A stretch of DNA of 64,000 bases, from contig JAZARR010000105.1 in NCBI GenBank assembly GCA_037389465.1, positions 3,534,001 through 3,598,000 of the forward strand. Reading direction: 5' to 3'. Made by a program: the position numbers and the translations under genes. The notes under the pieces are model-generated. The model did not search any database. It was given only the letters and a program-made list of their open reading frames with translations, and was not told where the DNA came from. Shown here in pieces: positions 21,863-33,960 of the stretch. Within the stretch, counting starts at the first letter, position 1; each line of letters begins with the position of its first letter. Source of the stretch: Baylisascaris procyonis. Lineage: Eukaryota > Nematoda > Chromadorea > Rhabditida > Ascarididae.

Positions 21863-24800
21863 ATGGCTTCTCGTTCGAAGATGGCGCAGCGTTCAGCAAT
21901 TAGCGAAACAGCTGAGATCTTTGCGGGAATCGGTGTGCAAATCGCGAGAAAGTATTTGTTCGTTAAGCCGGAAAAGAAGGTAATTGCATACCTAAGTGTG
22001 GTCGCAGTGCTATCGCTTTTCGCTACCTTCGTTCCTCTCTCCGACCATTATTATCTCGTTCAGGTACATCTTATTTTTTACATCTTTCCGGAGTGTAAGG
22101 CATTCATTTAACATTGCTCTATAGTTTTATATGTGTGTGTTGTATCTCAACTGCTTTGTTGAGAATATGTGAACATACACAAAGTGCTGATGGCAGGCTG
22201 TGCAGTCGGAAGCTATTGGCACATATTGAGCGAGAAGAGGGGATAGTAGAAACAAGGAATGCTTTCTTCTTCTGGTTGGAGCTGCAATTGTCTTAATGGC
22301 CTCAGGAGGTGAAGGGGTGGTTAGCTGCGAGTTTTAGAGGTTGTCTCCTCGGAAATTTTTCTGGTTGGGTCCGTACTAAGAATTCATTCTTGAGAAAGGC
22401 AGCCTATGGGCATAAAGAGTAATTCGTGGGAACTTCACGTGCTTGGTGGCCACCGATATAGGTGTTGTTTCATCAATCCTCAATTGGTATTGTGAAAAGT
22501 AGTTGTTTATAGAATTGGAATTTTAAGCGTTCATAGGTAACCATTTCCCCAAATTATGGGAGTTCAGTTTCATGTTTGGTGAATTTCGAGAAGTAAGGTG
22601 TAGTCAATCAACGAATGAGGTTTTGGAAGTGGGAACTTCCCACTTTCATATACCTACGAATGTCCGAAATTAAAAGAGATTTCAAAGAAATGTTATGAAA
22701 CCGCAGATCCCTTTGAAAAATCAACAGTGAACTCAGGAAGCTGGCAGTTTTGAATTTTTGCAGAAAGGGTTATGTTAACGATTGAAATAAAATTTAATGA
22801 TTAGCAAATTCTGACCGACCATGTCCAAAAATTGACGGTTAGGAAATTTTTTCCAGCTATGCTCAAAGATTTGTGCCTGATAAATTTTGGCACATTATGA
22901 CCAAAAACTTGTCGCTGGCAAATTTCGGCTAATCATATCCGAAAATCGAAAGCTCACAAAATTTAGCCGCTCACTTCCAAAAATTAGCGACTAGGAAGTT
23001 TAGGCGAATCGCGCACAAGCGTTGTTGCCTAGGAAATTTTTGCCAGTCATATCCAAAATTAGCAGCTAATCAATTTCAGTTAGTTATGCTTTCAGCATTA
23101 TCTGAACATTATGCGAGTTATGCGCATATCCGACTTGCATGAAAAGATATTTCAGAAGGGAAATGTGCTGAACAAATATGGCGTCAAACTTGGTTGGTTT
23201 TGGACATGCTTTGTCGTTGGTCCGTTCATGTGGTACGCATCAAGAGCACATGGAAAGGATCCACAGAGTAAGTGTTTCAACATTTTCGTTTTAATGAGTC
23301 CTTCATTTTAAATATGAGTATTGTAAGTTCATGAAGTCGACCATAACAACAGACGGACACTTTAAAATTTTCAGAAGTCCTGCGCACCCTTCTTTTTGAA
23401 AGGGGAAGGGGTGTTCAAACAGTCACAGTTTGCTACATTGGAGACATTCAACGGAAACGAATTACTTTTTGGAACCCGCAGCACACATCTGGTTTAACGA
23501 ACCTGTTCTTATCCCGGAATTACGTAAAAACTTTTCATCCTACGTTGTAGCACTTAGAGGATTCGAACGCAGCCTTTTTTTCGCAACATGTGTACCGCAC
23601 GAATCAAGCCGTTGTTGGAATGTTCGCTTTGACAAACAGGGTCGCGCAATGAGATTGCTACCTGCTGCTCTGATATTAGAAGATGCGCTACATATGTCTC
23701 ACGAGTGCGTGCGAAACCTTTCCAAACAGGGAGGACCCTTACATTTACTGTTCCCTCTTGTCTGTTTTCTTTTGCAAAGTGCGAAGTTTCATGACAAAGT
23801 TTAATTTGCAGGTGCGATAACGGACTTGAGTCGCATTGTTGTCGCGACCGGTTTTTGGTATTTTTGTACAAACGGGTAAGTGAACGTAGTTGGGTGAGAT
23901 TTTTAATTGTTGAATTTTAAAGGGGAATCTCTGACCATAATGCGATGCCAATCGATGATACTATAATATTTACGTTATCTGTGTAAAAATGCGCTGCCGT
24001 ATCGGCAAAGAAGAATTGGAAAGATGAATGGGAAACTTTGAGTTGAGAAAGGGTTTGAGATTGTTTTAGCAACTGCGTGAAGATGTTACTGCTTTAGTTT
24101 TTATTGTTTTGCATATTTGCGTCATGAACACTTGTTGCTTTATGCGTTGAGATCACTTCTTCCGGGGGTTAATTTATTCGAAAGAGCGTTGCACGAGGTT
24201 AGTGAAGATTTACATCGCAGAAATTTCCGCTTTTTTTTATTTTTCTTTCCTTTGCACGCAACTTTTTTACACTCTAATTTCAATTAAACAATCATTTCAA
24301 TAAGCTATGAGCTTGTTGTGATACGAAACCGAATGCGTTGTTGTTTTGAAGTGCTGATTAGTGCTTCATCTAAGGAATTTTTTATTTCTTTGCAATATTG
24401 CTACAAATTCAATGCGATAATTTTCGTTGAAATTGTCTTAATTTGTTTCATCTCAGTAATAAAATTTCAGTTTCGTTACCTTCGAGCAAATGACAGGTCA
24501 TTGTCATGGCGCGTTGTCCAGTTCGCGCAATACGTGCAGTTCGAATGGTGGCAAATGGGTGCCTGGCTTTGACATAAGCGGGCACTGCTTCATTTTAATC
24601 TATAGTATTCTCATCATTTGCGAAGAGGTTGAGTGTTTTTTCACTCTTTTATACCGTTTTATAATTTTGAACACGACATTCCACTCGAGGATTATTCCTT
24701 CGTAAACGATTCTAAATCATCGGATTCTTGATTCGCATTTAATCTGAGAGTGAGAGTTGAGAAGATGCCAGAAGTTAATTTATATTTACTTTAATGACTT

Positions 24801-26656
24801 GGATGCATCTGAAGCGAAAACAGCGACGAAACGTGACCCATTGCCATCTGATTTAGTGATGTAACCGATCGGAATTTCGTTCAATTCGACGATAAGCCGA
24901 TGCCGTTTATTTGTAACCAAAATTCAATTGAAACCGAATGTATTTCAACAAAATCGATAGCAAAGCGGTGGTAAAAGTGGGATCTCGGTTGCAGTTGAAT
25001 ATAGTTCAAAATGCTTGTTCGGCTACCAAACGAATATGTTTGAGAAAGAGTGAGCGACGTTTTTCGTTCGCTAAAAGTCGAAAATATAGAAAAGGATAGT
25101 TTAGGACCTTGTTTCGTCGTTACAGTCAAACAGCTTATTCCATCAAAAACAACAAATCACATACTAATTAAGGACAGTTGGAGTAGATGCAGCAATATAA
25201 TATACACAGTGCACCGTGACGGTAGCTAAATGGAGTATTAGCAAACCCGTACCAGAATGACAGACAGACTGAGAGAAATAATTTGGAAATACAAGTCAGC
25301 TGAGAGTGTGGAATATGGAGCAACACCTTCCCTATCCGTGAGAGGTGACTTTGTTCGAAAACGACTTATCATCTACACCAAAATTCACCCTGACAACGTG
25401 ATCTTTAGTGCCAGTCGTGATTTTATAAAGCGCGGAAATCGAGCAGGTTTTAGTGAAGAAGTAAAACTTGCTAATACTGACAAATACAACCGTTTAGTAT
25501 ATTTTGCCAGTGAGAGAATATTGTCTGTAAACTGTTCACTATAACGTGATGATTACTGTCACAGTGATGGTCGAGCTGACCAAATTCTGATCTCGTCACT
25601 TTATCTTTCTGCAATCTGTGATGCCTAAGTTCATCAGACGCATTATTTCCATCTTTGTTGTTATAAGCGAAATTCATTTAGTCGGTATCGTTTCGGCAGC
25701 TGCAGACAACGCGGAGGAAGTCTACAAGCAGCGAAGTTTATGTGATGGATAATTACATAGCTATTGCGAGATTCTTCTTTCTTTTAATGCTCGTACTTCA
25801 TGTTTTATGGGTGAGTTATTATCATTTTTATTATTATTATTGTTGTTGTTATTGCTGTTTGACCTCCGTTCTTATTCATGCGTCTATTATTTGTTTATAG
25901 ATGATGAGAGGCTAAGAAAGAAAATTATGGAAAATTTATCTGTCAAAGAATTTGCGCCCAGTATATTATTATCTAGTGTTTATATTCTCTTTTTAATGCC
26001 ATTTTCGACTAATTTCTCAAGTATAATAGAGCCAAATCCTTTCTAACGTAGATGAGGCATCTGTGAACTAGAATCAGAGTCGCATGATTATAGACCTTCA
26101 CGTCTATGTGAACGAAATCTGCCCACGTCAATTTGAAATCCTTTGCTATTTCATTGTTAACTAGCACAGTTCTTTAGGCAGTCAAACTGTTTACTGTATT
26201 CTTTTTTTTTGGATACAGATAAATCACCACCACCTTTTTCTTTTTTTCGTTCTAAGTTTTTATGGTAACAAAAACAGTAAATCTTTGTGATGGTGTTATT
26301 GCAACGGATGTTCAATTGTAAGCCGAAATTTCAGTCTGTTTTGTGTGACTTCCGTTTACTAAGTTCATTTTTCCTCACTTCCGTTTGTTTTAGGCACAAC
26401 CGTTTACTAAGTAAATGGGTTTTTTTTTTTCGGTGAGCATATTTTTAACATGTATTTGATGTTGTGTTAATCTCTTCATAGGTCCAACTTTAAGGATTTC
26501 GAATTGTTGGTCTCAGTGCTCTACTATCATCACCTAGCCCAAAAGGTGCTGGGTGCGTTAGTGGCGGTTCTATGCTGGTTCGTCACTTACCGAGTGTGGT
26601 ACCCGGCGACGCATCTTCCACCGATGCCACTCCACCATAAAGCACGCTCACTATAA
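21863..26656 (+). CDS. fitm-2: fat storage-inducing transmembrane protein (FITM family)
   Basis: Six exons: 21863-22063, 23096-23267, 23812-23875, 24471-24627, 25706-25810, 26495-26656. They sum to 861 bases, in frame throughout, giving 286 residues; family members are typically 260-290. FITM proteins sit in the ER membrane, are needed for lipid-droplet formation and are related to lipid phosphatases. Landmarks match human FITM2: NKYGVKLGWFWTCFVVGPF (exon 2), EQMTGHC, the hallmark GFDISGHCF with His184, and YYHHLAQKVLGAL with His245; these two histidines correspond to the conserved catalytic-type pair. Several hydrophobic segments agree with six membrane passes. The tail ends PLHHKARSL. An in-frame TAG six bases upstream of the ATG fixes the start unless an upstream exon exists. 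Exon 6 uses the ctttaag acceptor at 26494, because the nearer tag at 26481 would break the frame. Confidence 0.96.
22801..23095. repeat. degenerate 38-bp tandem array, 8 units, in FITM intron 1
   Basis: Units begin at 22801, 22839, 22877, 22915, 22953, 22991, 23029 and 23066. Seven units have an exact period of 38 and the last is shortened. A loose consensus is ctaggaaatttt-g-cagtcatatccaaaaattagcg. Copies have diverged strongly by substitution while the period is kept. The final unit ends in gctttcag, which is the acceptor of FITM exon 2. Confidence 0.9.
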
Positions 26657-29259
26657 ACGTTCTCTATTATGGTATTTTTTCTGTCTTTTTTGCTGGCCAT
26701 TGCTCTTGATTTCATCAATATGCTTACGCAGTTATTACCGGCTTAACGATTGCTGAAACTAAGCGCTGTGCTTTAAAGTGATTATGTGTTGCAAAGGTGT
26801 TGATTGTACAATAATATTTCTTGTCGACTCCAAGGGGAAAGAAGTTGCTCCTGAGTTGGTGTTACCTAACGTTAATGAAGTGTGCTAAAAGATCGTGTAG
26901 AGTATATTACGATAAGCTTACATGGAAATGGAAACAGCAATCTTGGCATATAATCGGTGTGTGTTGCACTCGAATGCTCCTCTCCACTAGTTGTTAAAAG
27001 TTGCTTATCTTATGTTTCTTTGAATGAAATCCGTCCTTTTTATATCTTTTAATGAGAAATGTGGTGATACTGATCTGCTCTTTCATATGTTGCGGTCTCA
27101 TTTAATCGGCCTAGTATTATTCTGATTTGTTAGTGTTTCTGATAGGAACATATTATGCATGCTTACATCTTCCAGATTCCACGCACTCTTTTGCTAAACG
27201 CAACATATTTATTATACAAGCTTGAAAATTTTGTCGAAATTGTGCCTTTGCGTATGATTATATCTATGTGTTTGATATGCATGGTGGGCTATATTTTGCA
27301 ACAGTTGATGACACTTAAATGTGCTCCTAATATATGAATTAATTGCTTTTCACGATCGATCAAATGTAGGCTAATTTTAAGTTGGGGATTTGTAAAATTG
27401 ATTGGCTTATGAGGCGGATTTACAAAAGGCGCATTCCGCCAACCTTGCAGATATGCATGCTTTCTTGTATTTCTTTTCGCTGGATTTGGAGTAGTTGATG
27501 GGGAAAAATAGTAATTGTTGGCGGCGAAATGGTGAATTTAGACGATTGATCTTTAAGGTCGGGGGAGGGGGGGGGGGAGGGAGACGAAAACACGGTGCCA
27601 CATAATTTATGAACATTTCTAAAACATTGCTTGTTTCTTCTCTGTTCTCATAGCTTTTCATTCGGTATTTCTCGCCTTTGGTTCACTGAAAGTATCTTTG
27701 GTTAGAATAATATTCAGTAACCAGTTTATTCTGACTTGATATCATCCTATAATTGCTGAGAAAGATGCAACGCTAACCCTTCTGGATTTTCTCTGGATGA
27801 TAATTTTCAGTTGTTATGCGATGCAGATATATTCGCTATGCCCATTGGTCGTATTCATTAGTGAGTATTTCAAATGCTTTAGTCGTATTCAGTTATTATA
27901 TTATAAATGTCAATTAGTTTGTGATTTTGCATCGTTGATGCCGAATTTCTTATCGTTTGTTCATTTGACGTGAAAAGTGATGTTTAATTCGGTGACAAGA
28001 GACGATTGTTTTCTAATTGCGCTCTTGTTTGCTAAATATTTTCTGCGGGATTGTGCAAACATTTCAAACATTTGGCACTCATTTTAATGTTCCAATATAT
28101 TCGATGATTTTTAATTTTTCTACATATCGATTTTGTTTTATTTCTTAGTTATTATAGGGATTTTATTGTTTTATAGAATCATGCGGATTGCATTGCTGAA
28201 TTCGTTAACTGTGTTCTCCTCCACTGACTTCTCCTTTAGTTATCGTTATCCGATAATATCTTTTTTTTAATCACTTAAACTACTACTAAAAAGTCGAGAA
28301 AAGTTGAATTCATTAAGCCCCATCATTCGAAATGATGTCTTTCTGTTTTATTTCGAAATTAACGGGAGGAGATAAAGAAGCGGGGGGGGGGAGGTTGTTT
28401 ACTGTTTATTCATCCCCATTTTATTGTCGTCTTTCCCATGGAAAGTGCTGACTTGCATCCCGTAAAAAGTCCACTTTTGCTCATCTATCAACTATTGATG
28501 TTTGTCGTTATTTATGCGATCAATAAACGGGAATTGATTATTTGTGTTGTCTATTAGGGCAAAAAGGGGAAGTATCCCTTAACTTTCTTATTACTTCTCT
28601 CTTATGGACTCATTTCGTGTGCAATTTGAAAGTATACTGATGATGAGATATGCAGGCAATTCCCAATGCGTTTTCTACTTCCTCTCCTTACTCAGTTCAG
28701 TCAGCTTTGTTTAACTTCAGTGGTGTTTTTGAGGAATGAAGAACGGTTTAGGCACCAATGGCAGCATGTCGGATAATATGCGCTGAACAGATGTGCAGTA
28801 GGCTCATTCGATGTATTAAATTATTGTGGTGCATCCTACTATTGAAACTTAACAGCAAGTTCCCGATGGAGCCAGTTCTGTTTGACCTCATGGAGCCGAT
28901 AAGCCGGTTCTGTCATGGAATAGAATGAAACGGAAGTGTGCGGATGATTGTTTATTGCAATTCGCGTGGCACTTTAATTTAAAACATGACAGGTGTACGA
29001 GGAGTGGTACTAATATTTTTAGTATCAAGCAAGCTGCACTTATTCGAAACTTATACGTATTATAATGCTTTGTATTTCTAAGGCTGGAGGGTTTATTTCC
29101 TGTGCATTTCGCTGCAGTGTTGAACAGTAGTCGGCTATAAGAAAAAGAAATAGCATCTTATGCAGAATGCATACAAGTTTTTCACTTTTTTTTTTTTTCG
29201 CAAATCCTGCGCTGGTTTATATTAGAGCATGCTGATCGTGATGGTTTTTCGTTTCCGGT
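26657..29259. other. FITM-PGP intergenic region
   Basis: No gene seen. It contains G-rich tracts (27561-27583, with an 11-G run, and 28382-28391, 10 G) and an isolated exon-like segment at 27811-27860, listed separately. Confidence 0.6.
27811..27860 (+). other. isolated exon-like segment
   Basis: A 50-base segment bounded by a textbook acceptor (ataattttcag) and a strong donor (GTGAGTATT). All three frames are open. It lies between the FITM stop and the peptidase start, so it could be a 5' non-coding exon of the peptidase gene, a 3' alternative exon of FITM, or chance. Confidence 0.3.
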
Positions 29260-31759
29260 ATGGTGGATGGCGGTCGCAATGGACCCGTCATCGTTCTCAC
29301 TGGATTTGGACCGTATGGTTTGTTCCAGAACAATCCGAGCGCAGCAGTTGTACGTCGCCTCGGAAACGAAGGTACGTCAAAGCTGTAGCTCTGTGCATTT
29401 CAGTTTTATATAATTTAATTCTCTGATATACAGCTTCGAGGCTTCAAATAAGCCGATGAAGAGGGGCAAGAAGGGTTAAGTAAAAGTGCTAATCTTCTGC
29501 CATGCAACTGGATGTATCATGCGCATACAAGTTAAAACTAAAGGAGAATGCTGGTGCAATGAAGCAGTCGATATGAGCGTATACAAGAAGTAGGTGAGGC
29601 ATTTTCAGGTTTGCATCGTTATTATGGTGTACACAAGTCACCCAGTGACGAGTGCCATTATTACTTCTATAATTCAACCAGCTGACTTCAATCCTTCCAG
29701 TTTTTTGTGGGGGAGGGAGGGAGGGGGGTCTGTCATCTATCATATTTTCGTAAATTTATTGGTCGATATTGGTCTGTCATCTATACCATGTCTCATATTG
29801 GTCGATTAACTTGAAAACAAGTTGCAGAGATGTAAAGGTAGAAATAGCGATATGTATTTTATATTTTGATGCTTTATTTTACGCCAATGGGGCAACAAAA
29901 CAAATTTTTTATCGAAGGCAAGGGAGCATTAGGGTTTTTTAAAGTATTTCCCATATCTATTAGTTGTTGGTAACTCATGGAGTCAATCAGCCATATAAGC
30001 GTACTATAACCACGTCACGTCTGTGCGTGGGCGTTTGAATGTATGTCTGTATGTCTCTATCTGTATGTTCGTCCCGATACGCAATCCAAAATAGCTACAG
30101 AGGTGAAATTTAGTGGATACAATTTTCATCCTGTTTCATCGTTTAAGATCAGTTTCAGTCTGATTAGCAATTTAGTGTATGTGTTGTATGAACTTAAAGG
30201 TGCCACCATATTATCATATTTAAGTTGTTGAGCCGATTGCAGTATGGATATAATGCATCTGAAAATTCACAGAAGTGTTTTGTGAGAATAACAGCATACT
30301 TCAGGTGTTAATGATATTGTGCCGAACGCGATTCTCCACACCAAAGAAATACCCGTCACATACGAACAAGTTAAGGCGAACGTCTCTCATCTATGGGAAG
30401 CATGCGATCCGGATGTGAGTTTTCCCTATTAACTCTACTAGTAACGTGTTTGCACTAATAAACATTTTCGGTTGATTTATTAATAAGAAATAGATAATTC
30501 TTAGATGTTAAGGGTAAGTGTTCATCTGATTTCAGCTGGTTATCCATGTTGGCGCTCATCCAACAGAGCGAACGATGAGGATTGAACAACAGAGTTTCGG
30601 ACGTGGTTATTGCACCTTTGATGTGGAATGTGAGCATTTTGCTTCATTACAAGATTCATTTTGTTATGTATAGGATTCTTGTCCATTTGCCCTCCTTGAC
30701 TCACTTTCTCATGTCCAGGTTAATCTTATTTCATCTTTCATTTCAATTCCTTCCTTAATCAGAGGAGATTTTTGTTTCAATTATTGCGTATTTTGTGCTC
30801 GCATTTGAATGGAAAACAGACTCTGTGTATATCGTCGCATTCGTTACCCGATAAGCATTTTCCTTTAGCACTTCCGAGCATCATTACCTTTCCTACTTCC
30901 TTATTGCTGTGTCCGTTTATAGAAACCACTGAGAGAAAAGATTGCCGATTTGAATCTCGCTTTATGGTTTCAGGTCAGGTCCCTTGCAACAATGAATGTC
31001 CTTGTGGGACGAAAGCTGACGATCGGCCGCAGTCTGTGCTAATCAGCGATCTCGACTGCACAAAAATTGCTGCCACCGTATCGCAATTTCTAAACTCCGA
31101 TTGCCTCAAAATTGAACCCTCTCATGATCCGGGCAGGTGAAGACATTCGTTTTAATATACCTTCTTCCTATCGGTTAGTAGCTTGGCCCTAATCAGTCTT
31201 GCAAGGAGTTTATAAATTTTTCCATGCTCGTTGCATTATTTGTTTGTTTCTCATCTGCGGTCTGCAAGTGAATAATTTCATAAGCGACTGTAAAATTTAC
31301 AACTTGATAGAGAGAAACGTATGTTCCAATATTTGCTCCACTCTACGTGATAGAGGAACTAAATTCTGATACCCAATTTGCTGCAGTGAATAGAGATTAT
31401 GATAGATCGTATGCATGCATCCTTCTAATATTCAGTTTTGTATGGTATCGTCTCATTTTTTCCCCTTTGCTGCGGCAAACACCGAATTATTGTGGTTGGC
31501 TTTACTTTGATCGCTACTTCAATCCTTGTAAAAGATGATTATAAACCACTATTCAAAGTCGATGTAATAAAAAAAATGAAACGTTGCAATTTGCAGGTAT
31601 TTATGTGGATACATTTATTTCATCTCATTGAGTTATGATAAAAAGAGATCGCTTTTTGTGCACGTACCTGACTTTGATAGTGAGGTGACCGAGGATTTAG
31701 TCATCAAGGCACTCAAGTTGATCATCAACGAGTGTATCCAACAGCTCCGAATCAACTAA
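29260..31759 (+). CDS. pyroglutamyl-peptidase I (peptidase family C15)
   Basis: Five exons: 29260-29371, 30305-30414, 30536-30629, 30974-31136, 31597-31759. They total 642 bases, giving 213 residues, close to the human enzyme (209). The enzyme is a cytosolic cysteine peptidase that removes N-terminal pyroglutamate from peptides. Family marks: VIVLTGFGPYG near the N terminus, IPVTYEQV, VIHVGAHPTERTMRIEQ with Glu91, GRYLCGYIYF with Cys163, and LFVHVP with His182. The 19-residue Cys-His spacing equals that of the mammalian enzyme, and the triad is intact. Residues 106-116 form an unusually Cys-rich loop (CQVPCNNECPC). An in-frame TGA at 29239 fixes the start. Acceptors are cttcag, tttcag, tttcag and ttgcag. 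No operon partner is evident. Confidence 0.96.
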
Positions 31760-31882
31760 CAGTATGAAGCATTTGTAATTATCATATGTATACATAATTG
31801 ATTTATTGCATGTTGATTTGAGGGATTTACTCTTATGCTGTTCGAATTTACTATTCTTTTATCGGATTGCTTCCCCTCCCCT

Positions 31883-31903
31883 CCCCCCCCCCCCCCCCCC
31901 CCC
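31883..31903. repeat. poly(C) tract, 21 bases
   Basis: Uninterrupted run of 21 C preceded by ccccctccc-type sequence. On the minus strand this is a G-tract able to form a quadruplex. Confidence 0.95.
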
Positions 31904-33547
31904 AACTTCCCTCCTCTTTCCACCGTCCTCATCACCCAGACTGTCATCTTTATAACGTTGCTGAGTGAATTTGTTGGTTAGTTGTTATTAACGTTGTGTA
32001 GTTTGTGAGATATTCGCAATGCAACTTTTGAAAAGTGTGTAATATATAAAGCAGTGGAATTTTGTAGCTTTTCAAAGCTTAAAACTTGACGCATATTGGA
32101 TTCATCAATTTTCGATATTAACGTTGCATTTTTTATTTTCTACAATTACTAAATATTTTTGTTTTTACAATTTTACAATCATTTTACAACATAGATTTAT
32201 GATGAAATTTCCAAGGAAATCTTAAAACTTTTCCTAGATTACATTTTCTTATGAGGAGTTAATTTAAGGTTTAGAATGGAATGCAGCTTTACAAAAATAA
32301 TTCATCTATGCTACATTATATTTTTTTTTATGCGTTTATGCGATATAAATTGCAGGTTTGAAGAGAAAGAACTAATGCAAAACGAAATCATTAATCGAAT
32401 CGCAATTGTCAAGTCGAATTTTTTTTTTTTCTCCGTTCGATTGTTCGTATCCGTCTACAATTCTAATGTTTCAATCAATCTTTGAAATATTGTCACATTA
32501 ATCGGAAATTTATTTTGTTGGTTTTTTTTTGGAAATTTATTTGGAAATTTTATTATAATTTTATAAATTAACAATTACAAAATAAACGAAATTTTTTTTT
32601 TTTGACATATTTTTTAGTTTATTTCTCAAACATTATATAATTTCCGCGCTCGTTTCTTATTCGTTGATTTTTTTTATTTATTTATTTTTTTTTTTTGATA
32701 TGTTTTTATCGTGTAAGAATTTAATTCTTTTGCATTTTAGGTTTATCGATTTTAGAAGAAAAAGAAATGTTTTAGAAATTGTACGATTTGAACAGCTATT
32801 TGAAAAATTGTACGATTAGTAAAGTATATTTTCCAAAGTTTTTTTTTTTTTTTCTGTTTTTATCCATCTGTTGTGCTGCCTTCAATATTTATAGACATTT
32901 TTAATGAGAAAATTTTTATTTCTTATGATTGTGGTAATTTTTATATAGATAATACTGTGATATGATTGTTTCTTCTTTTGGGTTGCCGAGCCGTCCCCTT
33001 ACAATGGGTCGCCTAGCTAGCTGCCTAGGATATCCGGGTGTTCAGGGATGATAGGCACAAATAAGCGATGGAAATGTTTCGCAGGGGGAGGGGAGAGAGA
33101 GAAATTTGGAAATATGTGAAGAAAAAACTTTGTTTTAAGGAAAATTTTCTGCGTTTTCTCGCTGAAAGACACAAATAAAAACTATGACTTTTACATCACT
33201 CAAAACCAATGATAGATTGCGTTGTATTGTACCGGACGTTCACCCATCCCAGATAACTGTATTGCGCTTATACAATCACCCATTTTTTTTTTTTACAATC
33301 TCTCTGTCCCCGATTGTCGTTTGAGAGGTGCGCTATTCATTTTTTTTTTCCACATCAAATTAAAATAGTTTATTCTAATCTTAGTACCACAGAAACGAAA
33401 CGAATTCCAATGAAGAGCAAATATCTCGGAGTTCCTCGAAATTGAGAAAAACCATCTTCGAGCGTTTCTAAATTCTGTGCTATATGTGCGCTGTGTTATA
33501 AATTGTGCTGTGAAATGTGCTAAGCTGTGCTAAAATAAACTAAAAAC

Positions 33548-33583
33548 TGTGCTATAAATTCTATATGAAAAATTTATAGCACA
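33548..33583. repeat. perfect 13-bp hairpin with gtgct repeats
   Basis: TGTGCTATAAATT at 33548-33560 is followed, after a 10-base loop, by its exact reverse complement at 33571-33583. Just upstream (about 33480-33550) the word gtgct recurs five times with similar tails (ataaatt, gtgaaat, aagct, aaaat). This suggests a decayed short tandem array or the end of a foldback element. Confidence 0.8.
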
Positions 33584-33614
33584 AAATGAGCGAAATTCGA
33601 CGCCACAAAAACCT

Positions 33615-33960
33615 ATATGTTATTATTCACTACGTTTTCGTTTTTCATAAAACTCCCCATATTTAATTTATATTTCAACCATTTATACTGTATAAAATTT
33701 TCATCAACACTTTTTTTTCTTTGCCTTCAGATATTTGATTTCGTGTATCAAATATGGTGCTAATCTAGTTGTCTCTAACATTAAGTAAAAAGGCTTCGAG
33801 TGCTCACCCGCTGAACCCATCATCTTCGGTTTCCGATCTTCACGAACGGATAAGAAGTAATCAAGAATTTGACATATTTTCCATCAATACGATAGTTGTC
33901 CGTCAGAACGTAATGCAAAACTTCGAGCACTGACACACAACCGATATTACTGAATAACAT
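33615..33960 (-). pseudogene. unrecognised coding-like stretch, two frames
   Basis: Two overlapping open frames on the minus strand look coding. One reads MLHLLRMLFSNIG through to KFLITSYPF and stops near 33823. The other, shifted by one, runs from about 33880 to 33615 and contains DYFLSVREDRKPKMMG and KPFYLMLETTRLAPY. A single ancestral frame broken by a frameshift near 33870 would explain both. More minus-strand open pieces occur at 34080-35085. I cannot name the protein. It may be a decayed gene or element, or chance in AT-rich DNA. Confidence 0.25.

Larger units (their letters stand above)
31760..33600. other. PGP downstream flank, AT-rich, no gene seen
   Basis: Contains a 21-C homopolymer 124 bases past the stop codon, many T-runs, and a GC-richer patch at about 32985-33110. 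An AATAAA-type string occurs near 32580, and the mRNA end may lie anywhere before it. The last 120 bases carry the repeated gtgct motif and a perfect hairpin, listed separately. Confidence 0.6.

Noticed and set aside
23545..23620. GTTCGAATCC-like box on the minus strand, possible tRNA
   Set aside because: The bases around the box do not form a T-stem and no acceptor stem pairs at tRNA distance.
23430..23871. Overlapping 124- and 105-codon frames in FITM intron 2
   Set aside because: They lie on opposite strands of the same DNA, with no splice borders or motifs, inside a confirmed intron.
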